In this document: positions 16,861 to 25,613 of the stretch, piece by piece
Layout of the letters: the number at the start of each line of letters is the position of its first letter
Numbering within the stretch: position 1 is the stretch's first letter
Assembly (NCBI GenBank): GCA_035559535.1
Contig: DATMBG010000051.1
Span: 372,001-436,000 of the forward strand
DNA: 64,000 nt
Source of the DNA: Candidatus Limnocylindrales bacterium
GTDB taxonomy: Bacteria; Moduliflexota; Moduliflexia; Moduliflexales; JAUQPW01
Reading direction: 5' to 3'
The notes under the pieces: model-generated
Seen by the model: only the letters and a program-made list of their open reading frames with translations
The model's database searches: none
Told to the model about the DNA's origin: nothing
Program-made: the position numbers and the translations under genes

Positions 16861-17829
16861 TCAGTAAAAAACCGTTCGCGTTCTATGTCTCGGTTTTATC
16901 CTCTTATAATAAGGTTGTTGTCCTCGATTCCAGAGAAGATAGTCTAATTTCATGGCCGTGACTTCCTGTCCCGATCTTTTTAGCTCTTGAACCAAAAGTT
17001 CCACGGCATGAACAGCACACGCCCGAATTTCGACTTCCTCGGGAGAACGAAAAGGAATCAACTCTTCGGCGTCAATCCGTACGGCTAATTCTTCAGTATA
17101 ACGCAGAATACCATCCACCCGGAGAACATGGGGTACCAGATTATCCGCAAAGATGGTCAAGCGGTCCAAATCGTAAAATCGACCAGGTCCCTCCCCACCA
17201 AAGGCCAGGTGAAGATCTGCAGCCATCAACTGGGCCCGTTTATAGAACGGTACCATCCCCTCGCCATACGGTTCGATATCGTTAAAGTAGGGCATTTTAA
17301 TCAGTAGCTGTATCAGTCGCTCCGCCGATGAATCCGCCGCTTCAACTAAACCAACAAAGCTTCCATCAAAATCCTCAAGCACATACCGACCGAGGTCATT
17401 CAAGGCCGTAGCAAAAAGCTGCATAAGCTCCCGCACCGGCTCGTTTTGAAGATCTTGATGGAATATTTTTGCACAATCTTCTAAGGTCAGCCGAACCAGT
17501 TCCTGCGGGGAAAGCGGCCCATGATTTTTATAGTAATCGTTGAGGGAAGAAGCAACAGTGAAGTATCCCGACATACCGGGGCGTTTACGTAAGTACGGAA
17601 AATAGCCGGATCCAAAGTTAATCGTATCCAGTGTCAAAAGGAAGGCAACCGTATCCTCTCCATGGCCTAAATAATGGCAATTTGCATCCAACTCTGGAGA
17701 TTTAATTTGTTCTAAAGGTAGAGAAGCCGCATAGGATGGAATACGATCGTAGTGAATACGAACATGGGTTGCCTTCTCGGCCACGGTTTTGCAGGCAGTT
17801 CGGACCTTTTCTGTCAAACTCACTTCCAT
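16861..17829 (-). CDS. Queuosine 5'-phosphate N-glycosylase / queuosine salvage protein (Qng1, DUF2419)
   Basis: Predicted to release queuine base from queuosine 5'-phosphate for tRNA modification. The 322-aa length and full set of blocks fit the C9orf64/DUF2419 family: DANCHYLGHGEDTVAFLL, then LDTINFGSGYFPY with a catalytic-pocket Asp, TVASSLNDYY, LTIFADNLVPHVLR and the C-terminal DYLLWNRGQQPYYK. The first ATG (17829) has AAAGGA almost touching it; a GTG two codons in would have better spacing. It is followed on the same strand by a nucleoside-type BMP transporter, suggesting import of queuosine as the substrate source. Function comes from the family; the transporter link is inference. Confidence 0.85.
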   Translation of the reverse strand: MEVSLTEKVRTACKTVAEKATHVRIHYDRIPSYAASLPLEQIKSPELDANCHYLGHGEDTVAFLLTLDTINFGSGYFPYLRKRPGMSGYFTVASSLNDYYKNHGPLSPQELVRLTLEDCAKIFHQDLQNEPVRELMQLFATALNDLGRYVLEDFDGSFVGLVEAADSSAERLIQLLIKMPYFNDIEPYGEGMVPFYKRAQLMAADLHLAFGGEGPGRFYDLDRLTIFADNLVPHVLRVDGILRYTEELAVRIDAEELIPFRSPEEVEIRACAVHAVELLVQELKRSGQEVTAMKLDYLLWNRGQQPYYKRIKPRHRTRTVFY

Positions 17830-17840
17830 TCCTTTCTTTC

Positions 17841-17885
17841 AAAGGCGTAAAGAACGTCCCAGGCTACTACCTTCTTCACGCCTTT
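17841..17885. promoter_or_regulatory. 14-bp-stem hairpin in the Qng1 leader
   Basis: AAAGGCGTAAAGAA (17841-17854) and TTCTTCACGCCTTT (17872-17885) pair over 14 positions with a single G-T/A-C exception and a 17-nt loop. It fills the 73-bp gap between the LLM oxidoreductase stop and the Qng1 start. It may be an intercistronic terminator/processing hairpin or leader control. It does not resemble a preQ1 riboswitch. Confidence 0.45.
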
Positions 17886-17902
17886 GCAAGCAATCCCGAA
17901 AA

Positions 17903-18766
17903 TTAACGGGCGGTTCCTGGCTTTACGGTAGCTGCCAGCTTTTCCAGAGCATCTATCGCCTCAGCTTCAGGCAAGGAAGGGATCAGATGCAAAACCCGAT
18001 TAACTCCTACTTCGGCATAACGGGCGTTGGAGTCAGGATTCGGATCGGCCCGATAAATGGTGATACTGATGGATTTCGGATCTCGACCTGCGGCCATAGC
18101 CAGACGATCCAACTCCCTACGTCCTTCGGCGACCTTTTCCAGGCTGATATAATTTCCTCGTGGTAGCCAGCCATCCCCCCATTCGATGACACGCTTAAAA
18201 ACGTTGGCCGCTTCACCACCTAAAATAACAGGTGGATGGGGTTTTTGAACGGGTTTGGGATAACACCAGACCGGAGGAAATTTATAGTAAGATCCTTGAT
18301 AAGAAGACTCATCCTGGGTCCACAGGGCTTTCATAGCGAGAACGGCATCTTTGGTCTGACGCCAGCGGTGTTCAAAATCCCCACCCATGATCTCGGTTTC
18401 TTCTTTCAACCAGCCGGCCCCTACTCCAAACAAAAACCGACCTTTAGATATCAAGTCCAGCGTTGCGACTTCTTTAGCTAACAATATCGGATTACGCTCC
18501 GGTACCAGACAAATCCCCGTAGCTATTTTCAGTTTCTGGGTTGCAGCCGCTGCCGCTCCCAGAGCAACAAAAGGATCGACCAATTGCTTGTAAAATTCTG
18601 GAAGCTTCCCATCTGGACTTCCTGGAAATCGGGTTTCCATATGGACGGGGATAATGGGATGCTCCGGAATCCATAGGGATTCAAATCCCAAAGCTTCGGC
18701 CTTCTGGGCCAGGGTAATAATATCAATGGACTTGTGGGTTACAAACATGATAATACCGATATCCAT
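17903..18766 (-). CDS. LLM-class F420-dependent oxidoreductase
   Basis: Luciferase-like monooxygenase fold enzyme that uses reduced F420 (or FMN) to reduce or oxidise an organic substrate. The 287-aa chain has typical blocks: ALGFESLWIPEHPIIP near residue 26, ATGICLVPERNPILLAKEVA, and TLDLISKGRFLFGVGAGWL followed by PHPPVILGG. This matches the TIGR03619-type F420 branch. F420 use is plausible because cofD and cofE are at 61139-62845 in the same window. Start at 18766 with ACGGAG upstream. It precedes the Qng1 gene by 73 bp. The substrate is unknown. Confidence 0.88.
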   Translation of the reverse strand: MDIGIIMFVTHKSIDIITLAQKAEALGFESLWIPEHPIIPVHMETRFPGSPDGKLPEFYKQLVDPFVALGAAAAATQKLKIATGICLVPERNPILLAKEVATLDLISKGRFLFGVGAGWLKEETEIMGGDFEHRWRQTKDAVLAMKALWTQDESSYQGSYYKFPPVWCYPKPVQKPHPPVILGGEAANVFKRVIEWGDGWLPRGNYISLEKVAEGRRELDRLAMAAGRDPKSISITIYRADPNPDSNARYAEVGVNRVLHLIPSLPEAEAIDALEKLAATVKPGTAR

Positions 18767-18844
18767 AATTTTACTCCGTTCTTAGTAAAGGTTTAAAGAT
18801 TGGTTTTTATTTAAAGTATCCGTCTCTCAACCCGGTTACCCAGC

Positions 18845-19837
18845 TCACCTTTTCCGCTCCTCACTCCGATCCGTAGCCGGTGGAGGTTCTGGAGATAGGG
18901 CCGAGATCTCTGCACGAAGCTCCGGCGTCATGTTGATTTCCAGAGCCTTGAGAGAATCTTCCAACTGGGTAACGTTCCGTGCACCCAGAATGGGAGCCGT
19001 AATTGCCGGATGACTGGCAACCCAGGCTACGGCAAGTCCGGCCGGATTGAAACCTCGCTCTTTGGCAAAATGGACAAACTTCTGAGCCACTTCATACATC
19101 CAATCCTCACCGTAACGGTTCTGATACATTTTACTTTCAAAGAAGCGACTCTTAGGGGAAGTTCCATGGGCATCGGGTTGAGGTCGAGAGGTATATTTTC
19201 CGGTCAACAGACCACCTCCCAAAGGACTATAGGAAATAACCCCGATGTTCTCGGACTGGGCCATGGGTAAGATCTCCACCTCGGCCTGACGCTTGACCAG
19301 ATTGTACATGGGTTGAATACACTTAAACTGAACCCAACCTTCTTTGGCAGATATGCCCAACGCTTTGGCAACTTGCCAGGCCGCAAAGTTGCTGGCTCCA
19401 GTGTAAAGAACTTTCCCTTGAGAAACCAAATCATCCAGGGCCCGTAAGGATTCTTCCAAAGCTACTGAAGTATCAAAATGATGCAGAAAATAAAGATCCA
19501 CGTAATCTGTCTTGAGCCGTTTCAAACTGGCCTCAATCGCCGCCATGATATGACGTCGAGAAGTACCTCCACTGTTAATATCAGAACCCATGGGGGCATA
19601 AACCTTGGTCGTAATAATCACTTCATCCCGACAACCCGAAATAAGCTCCCCTAAAATCTCTTCAGCACGTCCTTTTCCATAAACATTGGCACAATCAAAG
19701 AAATTGATTCCTACTTCCCGACAACGATGGAACATGGCTGCCGATGCTTCCTTGTCGGCATCGGTCCCGAAAGACATGGTTCCAAAACACAGGCTGGAAA
19801 CCTTGACGCCGGTATTACCCAGGATTTTATATTTCAT
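18845..19837 (-). CDS. Aldo/keto reductase
   Basis: NADPH-dependent carbonyl reductase of the TIM-barrel AKR superfamily, 330 aa. The catalytic tetrad is visible: Asp and Tyr in FFDCANVYGKGRAEE, Lys in IITTKVYAP and His in YVDLYFLHHFD. The cofactor region is at ISYSPLGGGLLTGKY and the late AWVASHPAITAPILGARN. It most resembles the YghZ/oxidoreductase-like AKRs. Start supported by AAGGAT. It lies 78 bp upstream of the LLM oxidoreductase on the same strand, so they may be cotranscribed. Substrate unknown. Confidence 0.92.
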   Translation of the reverse strand: MKYKILGNTGVKVSSLCFGTMSFGTDADKEASAAMFHRCREVGINFFDCANVYGKGRAEEILGELISGCRDEVIITTKVYAPMGSDINSGGTSRRHIMAAIEASLKRLKTDYVDLYFLHHFDTSVALEESLRALDDLVSQGKVLYTGASNFAAWQVAKALGISAKEGWVQFKCIQPMYNLVKRQAEVEILPMAQSENIGVISYSPLGGGLLTGKYTSRPQPDAHGTSPKSRFFESKMYQNRYGEDWMYEVAQKFVHFAKERGFNPAGLAVAWVASHPAITAPILGARNVTQLEDSLKALEINMTPELRAEISALSPEPPPATDRSEERKR

Positions 19838-20185
19838 CCAAAATCCTTATCCCTCAAACCTGCAAAGTGAATGATGGTAAACCGTCCCCCCTGCAAAGTC
19901 TGGGTTTACTTTCTCCTTTTAAGAATTACGCCGTCAACCTTAACCAAATCTATAATATAAAATAGGTTTGTCTATAAAAAATGTTGACAGGAACAAATCA
20001 GGGTATAAAAATTTTTCAAACCCTAGCAAGAAATTATTCTTATGTTATATGCTCAGTTTAATCATAAAAATCCCAAAGGATCGAAATTCCTTACTGCTTA
20101 TGGATCTAAACCGAAAACCCCCTGTTCTAAGGGTGATGATGGAAATCCACCGGAAAGTCGTTTCTGGCTGATACCGACCGACCCA

Positions 20186-20704
20186 TTGACCTGCCTGAAG
20201 ATTTGTTCGAAGAGGATCTATTACCTGGTAAGTATTCTTGGGATTATCGGCTTTACCTCCTGTCTTTCCTTTGCCCAACCTCCACCGCCTCCTTTCTACG
20301 ACGAAATCCAGGTCCCTGTGATGGTTATTACCGATGGAGATACCTTTGTGATGAACATCGGTAATAAGTCCTTTATTGTCGAACCTATCGGTGTTGATGC
20401 CCCTGAGACCAATCCTTTACAGTGTTACGGGATGGAAGCCCAAAGTCGAGCCATGCAGCTTTTAACGGCTAAGATGGTAAAACTCGAAGCAGATCCTGCC
20501 CTGGGGAAGGGCCTTATAAATGGTCGATTACTACGATATATTTGGGTGGATGGCAAGCTCTTCAACTACCTCATGATCCGGGAGGGTTTTGCTAAAACCT
20601 TCAACTACGAGACCTCGTATAATTATCAGATATACTTCTTCGAAGCCGAGCAGGCAGCCAGACAAGAGAAGAGGGGGATTTGGAGGGCCTGTAAAGGAAG
20701 ATAA
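20186..20704 (+). CDS. Exported thermonuclease (SNase)-like protein with altered active-site Arg
   Basis: Micrococcal-nuclease fold preceded by a signal-like hydrophobic stretch YYLVSILGIIGFTSCLSFAQ and a proline-rich spacer. The start is uncertain: a TTG at 20186 puts the signal near the N-terminus, while the upstream ATG at 20042 would add 48 residues that look non-coding. Catalytic Asp residues in DGDTF and DAPE, Glu in DAPETN, and Arg in NGRLLRYIW are present. The first catalytic Arg (R35 of the staphylococcal enzyme, five residues before the DAPE Asp) is Glu in FIVEPIGVDAPE. It may be inactive or changed in specificity. No operon partners. Confidence 0.8.
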   Translation: MTCLKICSKRIYYLVSILGIIGFTSCLSFAQPPPPPFYDEIQVPVMVITDGDTFVMNIGNKSFIVEPIGVDAPETNPLQCYGMEAQSRAMQLLTAKMVKLEADPALGKGLINGRLLRYIWVDGKLFNYLMIREGFAKTFNYETSYNYQIYFFEAEQAARQEKRGIWRACKGR

Positions 20705-21207
20705 GAACGTCCGGTTAAGAGGTCGAGGAGCCTAAGCATCAGCTTAAGCTAAAAGCCCCGTCAGGGGCGAATAGTTGGTAGCTCCCGACGCAAATCGGGA
20801 AATTCAGAATTCAGAATTTTTTTAAGCTCCCCGGTAGCGTCCTGTTAAACAGGTCGCCCTGCTGGGGTTTAGTAGGTTAAACGTCCCCATTTGGTGGATA
20901 GGACTCTGTTTCCCCTGGCTTACACCAGGGGCTATCCCCAGGTTGCCCCCATGGGGCTAACCTTCTTATCCTGGTGCGTATACATAGTTAACCAGTTTAG
21001 TTAGGGAATCTTTCTCTCTATAACTACTGGCAGGTCACCCCACCGAGATTAAAGAAAAGGAAATTCTATTAAGGAATTACCCAGCCGAGGCTATGGAAAA
21101 GATACATCCTTGTAGTAAAATTTGAAGATAACCCAAGACCCCCCTTCTGAGGCAGGAGGGTATAAAAACCTGAAGGATAACCTTGCCTTTTACGATTCGA
21201 AGATAGG
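20705..21207. other. Intergenic region packed with short palindromes
   Basis: 503 bp without a gene. It contains GCCCCGTCAGGGGC at about 20747, the CCTGTTAAACAGG element at 20828-20870, and at about 20913-20965 a string of small inverted motifs (CCCCTGGCTTACACCAGGGG, then CCCCATGGGG). These resemble dispersed REP-like elements rather than coding sequence. Confidence 0.5.
20828..20870. repeat. CCTGTTaAACAGG-centred palindrome, copy 2
   Basis: The centre CCTGTTAAACAGG (20841-20853) is flanked by CTCCCCGGTAGCGT on the left and TCGCCCTGCTGGGG on the right. The sequence shares AGC-TCCTGTTAAACAGG-CGC with 11113-11160, nearly 10 kb away. Confidence 0.55.
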
Positions 21208-21624
21208 TTAGCAATCTACTTTATTTATAACCTCGAAACTTCTCCCCATAGCTGCAGGTTCGTAAAATTCCTGATCCTCTGATTTTGTCAAAAAAGCCGG
21301 ATATACCTTTCCTTTTTCCAAAATCGGAATCGGGCGCGGACCAACCAGCGGTTTCGTGTTGTGAACATAATGCAGGTGGATAACGTCTCCTGGCTTAACC
21401 TGGGATTTGGATTGGTGGACCGCCATCACTTTTGCTTCAATCTCTACGTTTATACTTTCTGATGCTTTCTCAGTCTTTACCGATAGTATCTGCAGGTTGA
21501 GATACTCTGGTGCATTTTTCTGCATCTCTTTGTAGGAGCAGGGAGACAATTCGGCAAGGGCTGTTTGAACGGCGAAAGTTATAATAAGAAGAACAAAGTT
21601 GAGTAAAGTTATAAGTGTTTTCAT
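21208..21624 (-). CDS. Small exported hypothetical protein, 138 aa
   Basis: Not recognised as a named family. A Sec signal MKTLITLLNFVLLIITFAV runs to about residue 24 and ends in TALA before ELSPCSY. The mature part is strand-rich, contains two cysteines (CSYKEM near the N-terminus and the final VDC) that could form a disulfide, and includes VKPGDVIHLHYVHNT and GPRPIPILEKGKVYPAFL. The block resembles OB- or TIMP-like secreted domains, but this is only an impression. Start chosen at 21624 because GAAGAGG precedes it and it opens the signal peptide; an ATG four codons upstream is possible. Confidence 0.6.
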   Translation of the reverse strand: MKTLITLLNFVLLIITFAVQTALAELSPCSYKEMQKNAPEYLNLQILSVKTEKASESINVEIEAKVMAVHQSKSQVKPGDVIHLHYVHNTKPLVGPRPIPILEKGKVYPAFLTKSEDQEFYEPAAMGRSFEVINKVDC

Positions 21625-21970
21625 AACCTCTTCCATTCTATTTGTTGCTTCTATCTTTTTAGAGCCACTCTACGTATAGATCCTACAGGTCCTTCTCAGA
21701 TTTTATACATTCTCCAGTACCCTTAAACAGGTAAAGTGGATTAAGGTTGTTCTTTTTTAGCTTTCCACTTCTTGTTTCCTCTTTGGCCTGACTTTCCGGT
21801 GTTGAGAATTACTGTCCCTTAAAATTACCGGTTCTTAGCATCCATTTTTCTAAAATTCTCTCCGAATCTCGTTTAAGGTAATCACCCGTGACAGGAATCT
21901 CAATTCGGTTATTTTCTTAGGGTTGGTACCTGGGATTGTCGGAGAATTTTTAAAGAGTCTTGCTGTCGAT
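21625..21970. other. Intergenic, no gene supported
   Basis: About 345 bp between two minus-strand genes. It holds the leader of the small exported protein and the region downstream of the enolase-superfamily gene. No palindrome, terminator with T-run or readable frame stood out. Confidence 0.4.
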
Positions 21971-23137
21971 TTACTCAAAAACATGTAAAGCGGTTCGGTG
22001 GGCTGCGATCCAATCCCAATCGTAAGTAACTCCCAAACCAGGCCCTTCCGGTACCGGGAAACAACCATCTTTACCAACCCCATCCAGTTCATCGGTGTAA
22101 TCACAGGCGTAGACCGGGGGTAAGGGATTACCGCATTTGGGGCCAACCAGGGCCAGTTCGTAAAAATTCGTATTTCGGATAGCAGCCATGCAATGGCGGT
22201 GGGCCGGACCGGCTGCGTGGACCTCTACGTCGACACCGAAAGCTTCGGCCAGATGGGCAATTTTCATAGCCCCTGTGATACCCATATCATATTCCGGATC
22301 AACACGGAGAAAGTCGGTTGCTTCCGCGATTAAGAAATCCGCTTTCGGTTCAAGGCCACGGACATGTTCGGTCTCCAGGAGAGGCGTTTTGATCATTTGA
22401 CGGAGCTTACGATGGGCGTAAGCGGAGACTCCGGTATCCCGGAACGGATCCTCGTACCAAAAGAAACCGGCTTCATCACAGGCACGACCCACTGCCAGAG
22501 CATCTGCAAAGGTTCGCAATTCACAGGCCGGATCAACCATGAGTTTCATACGGTCCCCCACCCGCTTTCCTACGGTCCGGATGGTTGCTACTTCCTCCGC
22601 CACGTTGCCTTCGCCCCATCCGTGAATCTTGAAGGCCCGATAGCCCATTTCATAACATTGCTCTGCAAAGTCCGCATAAGCTTCCGGAGAAGACAACCCA
22701 CCATTTCGGTCACCATGCAGGGTACTGGCATAGGTCGGCAGGCGTTTACGCCAACCCCCCAGCAGGGTTGTGATGGAAGCACCGAATTTCTTACCGGCCA
22801 GGTCCCAAAGACAGATGTCTATGGGTCCATGCCCCATATGATCATACTGCCGAAGGGCTCGCTTAAAATCATCGTAGATTTGTTCCCGATGCATGGCATC
22901 CCGCCCGATTAAATGGGGAGCCAGCGTAAGGGTTTGTCCTAAGGATATGCGGTTTGCCACCCAAAGGGCCACATATTCACCCCGAACTCCATCCTCCGTC
23001 TGGATAACGATGGCATACTTACTTAACTTTTGTCGTCCATTGGGTTGATAGACTAAATTGAAACCACTGGCATCCAAACCTATGTTGGGGGCCTCGTAAG
23101 TAAATTCATGGATTTCAACGCGATTGATTTTGCTCAC
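21971..23137 (-). CDS. Enolase-superfamily (mandelate racemase/muconate lactonizing) enzyme A
   Basis: Metal-dependent enzyme that abstracts a proton alpha to a carboxylate, acting as a racemase, lactonizing enzyme or sugar-acid dehydratase. The GTG start at 23137 has GAGGAGG at ideal distance; the longer frame upstream has no such signal. The resulting 388-aa protein begins MSKINRVEIHEFTYEAPN. The barrel contains the base-carrying FKIHGWGEG and metal-ligand regions LMVDPACE, FWYEDPFRD and LLETEHVRG. It ends with VEVHAAGPAHRHCMA. The DPA at the first metal site and histidine-rich end differ from classical MR motifs and from the three other copies in this window. Substrate unknown. Confidence 0.88.
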   Translation of the reverse strand: MSKINRVEIHEFTYEAPNIGLDASGFNLVYQPNGRQKLSKYAIVIQTEDGVRGEYVALWVANRISLGQTLTLAPHLIGRDAMHREQIYDDFKRALRQYDHMGHGPIDICLWDLAGKKFGASITTLLGGWRKRLPTYASTLHGDRNGGLSSPEAYADFAEQCYEMGYRAFKIHGWGEGNVAEEVATIRTVGKRVGDRMKLMVDPACELRTFADALAVGRACDEAGFFWYEDPFRDTGVSAYAHRKLRQMIKTPLLETEHVRGLEPKADFLIAEATDFLRVDPEYDMGITGAMKIAHLAEAFGVDVEVHAAGPAHRHCMAAIRNTNFYELALVGPKCGNPLPPVYACDYTDELDGVGKDGCFPVPEGPGLGVTYDWDWIAAHRTALHVFE

Positions 23138-23514
23138 TGCGCTATCCTCCTCAGAGTTTGCTGCAAAGATACCAAAACTCAAAAAATTACCCTCTTGCCC
23201 GGTTAGTTGTAACTCACCCCCAGAGTCATTACAAGGGGCAATGGGGCTGAAGCCCAAATTGAAGCGAAGGGAACAGAACCCTCTTCGAACCTCTAAAAAT
23301 TGCTTCGCGGAGCTTATTCTGAGGTATCGAAGGGTTCACAATGCCAGGTCCAGAGCATCCTTTTCAGATATACCGAATAGAAAATATGCTCGGATACTCT
23401 TTGTATCTCTACAGCAAAGAATAAGCAAATTAAAGTTGATATGAGCTCATCGTACCGTGATAACCTATCTCTGTCAAGGAATTTGAGAACAAATCTTATG
23501 GGGGAGAGAAATAG
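23138..23514. other. Intergenic between the MR/MLE gene and lutC
   Basis: 377 bp with no gene found. It contains TTGCTTCGCGGAGCTTATTC followed by TGAGGTATCGAAGGGTTCAC, a string I recognise from dispersed repeats in other environmental genomes. The part adjoining 23137 is the leader of the enolase-superfamily gene. Confidence 0.4.
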
Positions 23515-24105
23515 TTATCCTACCAGGAACACGGTACAGGATCTTGGCCCGTGGGCGCCGATGACCAGAGCCTGTTCAATATCTGCGGTTTTAGAAGGTC
23601 CGGAGATAAAAGCTCCATATCCTGGATTTATAAAGGCCAAACGCTCGTAGGCTTGATGCATGTTGTGGACGAGTTGATGGGCTTCCACCACCAGGATCAG
23701 GTGTTGGGTAATAAAATAAATGGCCCGGTGGCGGAGTCCTCGATCTGTCACCCAAACTGCCCCATTTTCGGCTACGGCAAATTCCCCTTTTAGAATGGCT
23801 ACTTCTACATCTTCGAGATGATGCGGATCTTCTACAGATTCGAGATCTACGGTGGGTTCGCCTACCCCGGGTAGGAGAGAGACTATTTTGCGCGCGTTCT
23901 GATAAAATTTTAGATTTTTTAATTCTCGATTCAGGGCTTCTATATCTTTCACTCGAAAAAAAGAGCCGCCAACTGCCTTCAGGATTTCGGCAAACTGGGC
24001 TTCCGGGTTTTCATAACAAACTCCGAGACCCTGAAGATCTGGCAAAGGAACCTCAGGGGGTAAAGATTTTTTGATGGCCTGTAGAATGGTTTGTTTACTG
24101 GTCAT
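23515..24105 (-). CDS. lutC: L-lactate utilization protein LutC (LUD domain)
   Basis: Third component of the LutABC complex that oxidises L-lactate to pyruvate. The 196-aa protein is a single LUD/YkgG domain, with AVAENGAVWVTDRGLRHRAI and the C-terminal ISGPSKTADIEQALVIGAHG followed by PRS, both standard LutC blocks. It is the last gene of lutA-lutB-lutC on the minus strand, 33 bp after lutB. It ends within 9 residues of the usual stop. Confidence 0.94.
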   Translation of the reverse strand: MTSKQTILQAIKKSLPPEVPLPDLQGLGVCYENPEAQFAEILKAVGGSFFRVKDIEALNRELKNLKFYQNARKIVSLLPGVGEPTVDLESVEDPHHLEDVEVAILKGEFAVAENGAVWVTDRGLRHRAIYFITQHLILVVEAHQLVHNMHQAYERLAFINPGYGAFISGPSKTADIEQALVIGAHGPRSCTVFLVG

Positions 24106-24138
24106 AAACTAGCGGCCGGGAGTCAAAAACCAAAATTT

Positions 24139-25527
24139 TTACTTCCGGTTCCTGGCCTCCGACCCCTGAACCTTCCTTTTCCGGTACATTTCCCGAAAGC
24201 TTTCTTTGGGGAAAGGCGGAAGTTCTCTTTGTTTTCCCCAGACATTCCATCTATTATAAAGGACGGATCGGGGAAGCTTGGGTACGATCCAGCGGACTAA
24301 CCGACCGGTTCCTTCATAGGCCCAGGTGTTTTGAAACACCCATCCCACGACTTTCATCGTCAGTCGCTTAGAAAAGGGAATTAATCCCTGAAGTACCAAT
24401 TCCTTTCTCCAGGCAAGGAGTTGATGATGGAGATCGATTTTTACCGGGCAAACATCCGTGCAAGAACCACAGAGGCTGGACGCAAAGGGCAGACTGTAGT
24501 ATCTTTGAGGATCCTGGGCGGGGGATAAAATTGATCCGATGGGACCCGGGACCACCGAATCATAGCTATGTCCTCCGCTTCTCCGATACACCGGACAGGT
24601 ATTCATGCAGGCCCCACAACGTATGCAGGAGAGGGTACGTCTGAATTCCGGTTTTTGTAGGATCTGGCTCCGTCCATTGTCCACAATGACGATATGGAGT
24701 TCGCCTCCCGGACGAGGCCCATGAAAATGAGCCGAATAGGTAGTAATCGGCTGGCCCGTAGCAGAACGAGCCAGAAGTCGGAGAAAAACCCCGAGATCCC
24801 GGGCTCTAGGGATCAACTTCTCGAAGCCCATACAGGCAATATGAAGAGGAGGCAAGGAAGTCCCCATATCTGCATTCCCTTCATTGGTACAAATAACCAA
24901 TCCTCCCGTTTCCGCTATGGCAAAATTCACTCCGGTAATGCCGGCATCGGCTTTCAAAAACTTCTCCCGCAGATGACCGCGAGCCGATTCGGTGAGATAG
25001 GTGGGATCGGAGGCTCCTTTTTCCGTATGCAGATATCGATGAAACAGCTCACCGATCTCTTCCTTCTTTTTATGAATGGCCGGAAGTACAATATGACTGG
25101 GAGGTTCTTGAGCCAATTGAACAATTCGCTCTCCCAGGTCCGTATCTACGACTTCAATTCCTCGGGCTTCCAGAAAAGGATTGAGGTGGCATTCCTCGGT
25201 TAACATGGATTTACTCTTAACCACCCGCTGGACCCCATGATTTTTTAAGATCTGATAGACCGTCTCATTATGTTCTCTGGCATCAACAGCCCAATGAACC
25301 TTAGCTCCCAGTCTGGTGGCATTTTCCTCAAACATCTCCAGATAATCTGGAAGCCTGGACATGGTATGGGCTTTGATCTGTGCAGCTATCTCCCGGAGAT
25401 TTTCCCACTCGGGTACGCTCTGGGCCATTTTATCCCTTTTGACCCTGACATACCAGAGTGCCTGATCATGCCAGTGGACCCTGGCCTCATTACGGATAAA
25501 TTGAGCCGCTCTTGTTGAATGATCCAT
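24139..25527 (-). CDS. lutB: L-lactate utilization iron-sulfur protein LutB
   Basis: Central electron-transfer subunit of the LutABC lactate oxidation complex. The 462-aa protein has an N-terminal LUD domain followed by two 4Fe-4S cluster motifs: CIRCGACMNTCPVYRRSGG near residue 308 and CGSCTDVCPVKIDLHHQLL near 357. The block FAIAETGGLVICTNEGNADM is diagnostic. The C-terminal DUF3390-like tail extends to residue 462, the usual length. It sits between lutA (86 bp upstream) and lutC. Confidence 0.95.
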   Translation of the reverse strand: MDHSTRAAQFIRNEARVHWHDQALWYVRVKRDKMAQSVPEWENLREIAAQIKAHTMSRLPDYLEMFEENATRLGAKVHWAVDAREHNETVYQILKNHGVQRVVKSKSMLTEECHLNPFLEARGIEVVDTDLGERIVQLAQEPPSHIVLPAIHKKKEEIGELFHRYLHTEKGASDPTYLTESARGHLREKFLKADAGITGVNFAIAETGGLVICTNEGNADMGTSLPPLHIACMGFEKLIPRARDLGVFLRLLARSATGQPITTYSAHFHGPRPGGELHIVIVDNGRSQILQKPEFRRTLSCIRCGACMNTCPVYRRSGGHSYDSVVPGPIGSILSPAQDPQRYYSLPFASSLCGSCTDVCPVKIDLHHQLLAWRKELVLQGLIPFSKRLTMKVVGWVFQNTWAYEGTGRLVRWIVPKLPRSVLYNRWNVWGKQRELPPFPKESFREMYRKRKVQGSEARNRK

Positions 25528-25613
25528 AACTCGATAGGTGTCACGGGCCAGATACCTTAAGTTTATAGCAGAAAAGCCTATCGCCTGGCTTCTGGCTCCT
25601 GACTTCTATTTTC

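Noticed and set aside
17830..17902. preQ1 riboswitch before Qng1
   Set aside because: The leader has a plain long hairpin; the A-rich tail pairing and conserved CCC/GG loop elements of preQ1 classes were not seen.
19984..20009. Promoter TTGACA...TATAAA before the nuclease-like gene
   Set aside because: The boxes are excellent but only 14 bp apart, too short for a sigma-70 promoter.
21850..22146. Minus-strand frame overlapping the end of MR/MLE enzyme A
   Set aside because: It lies mostly within the enzyme gene in another frame and has no protein-like features.
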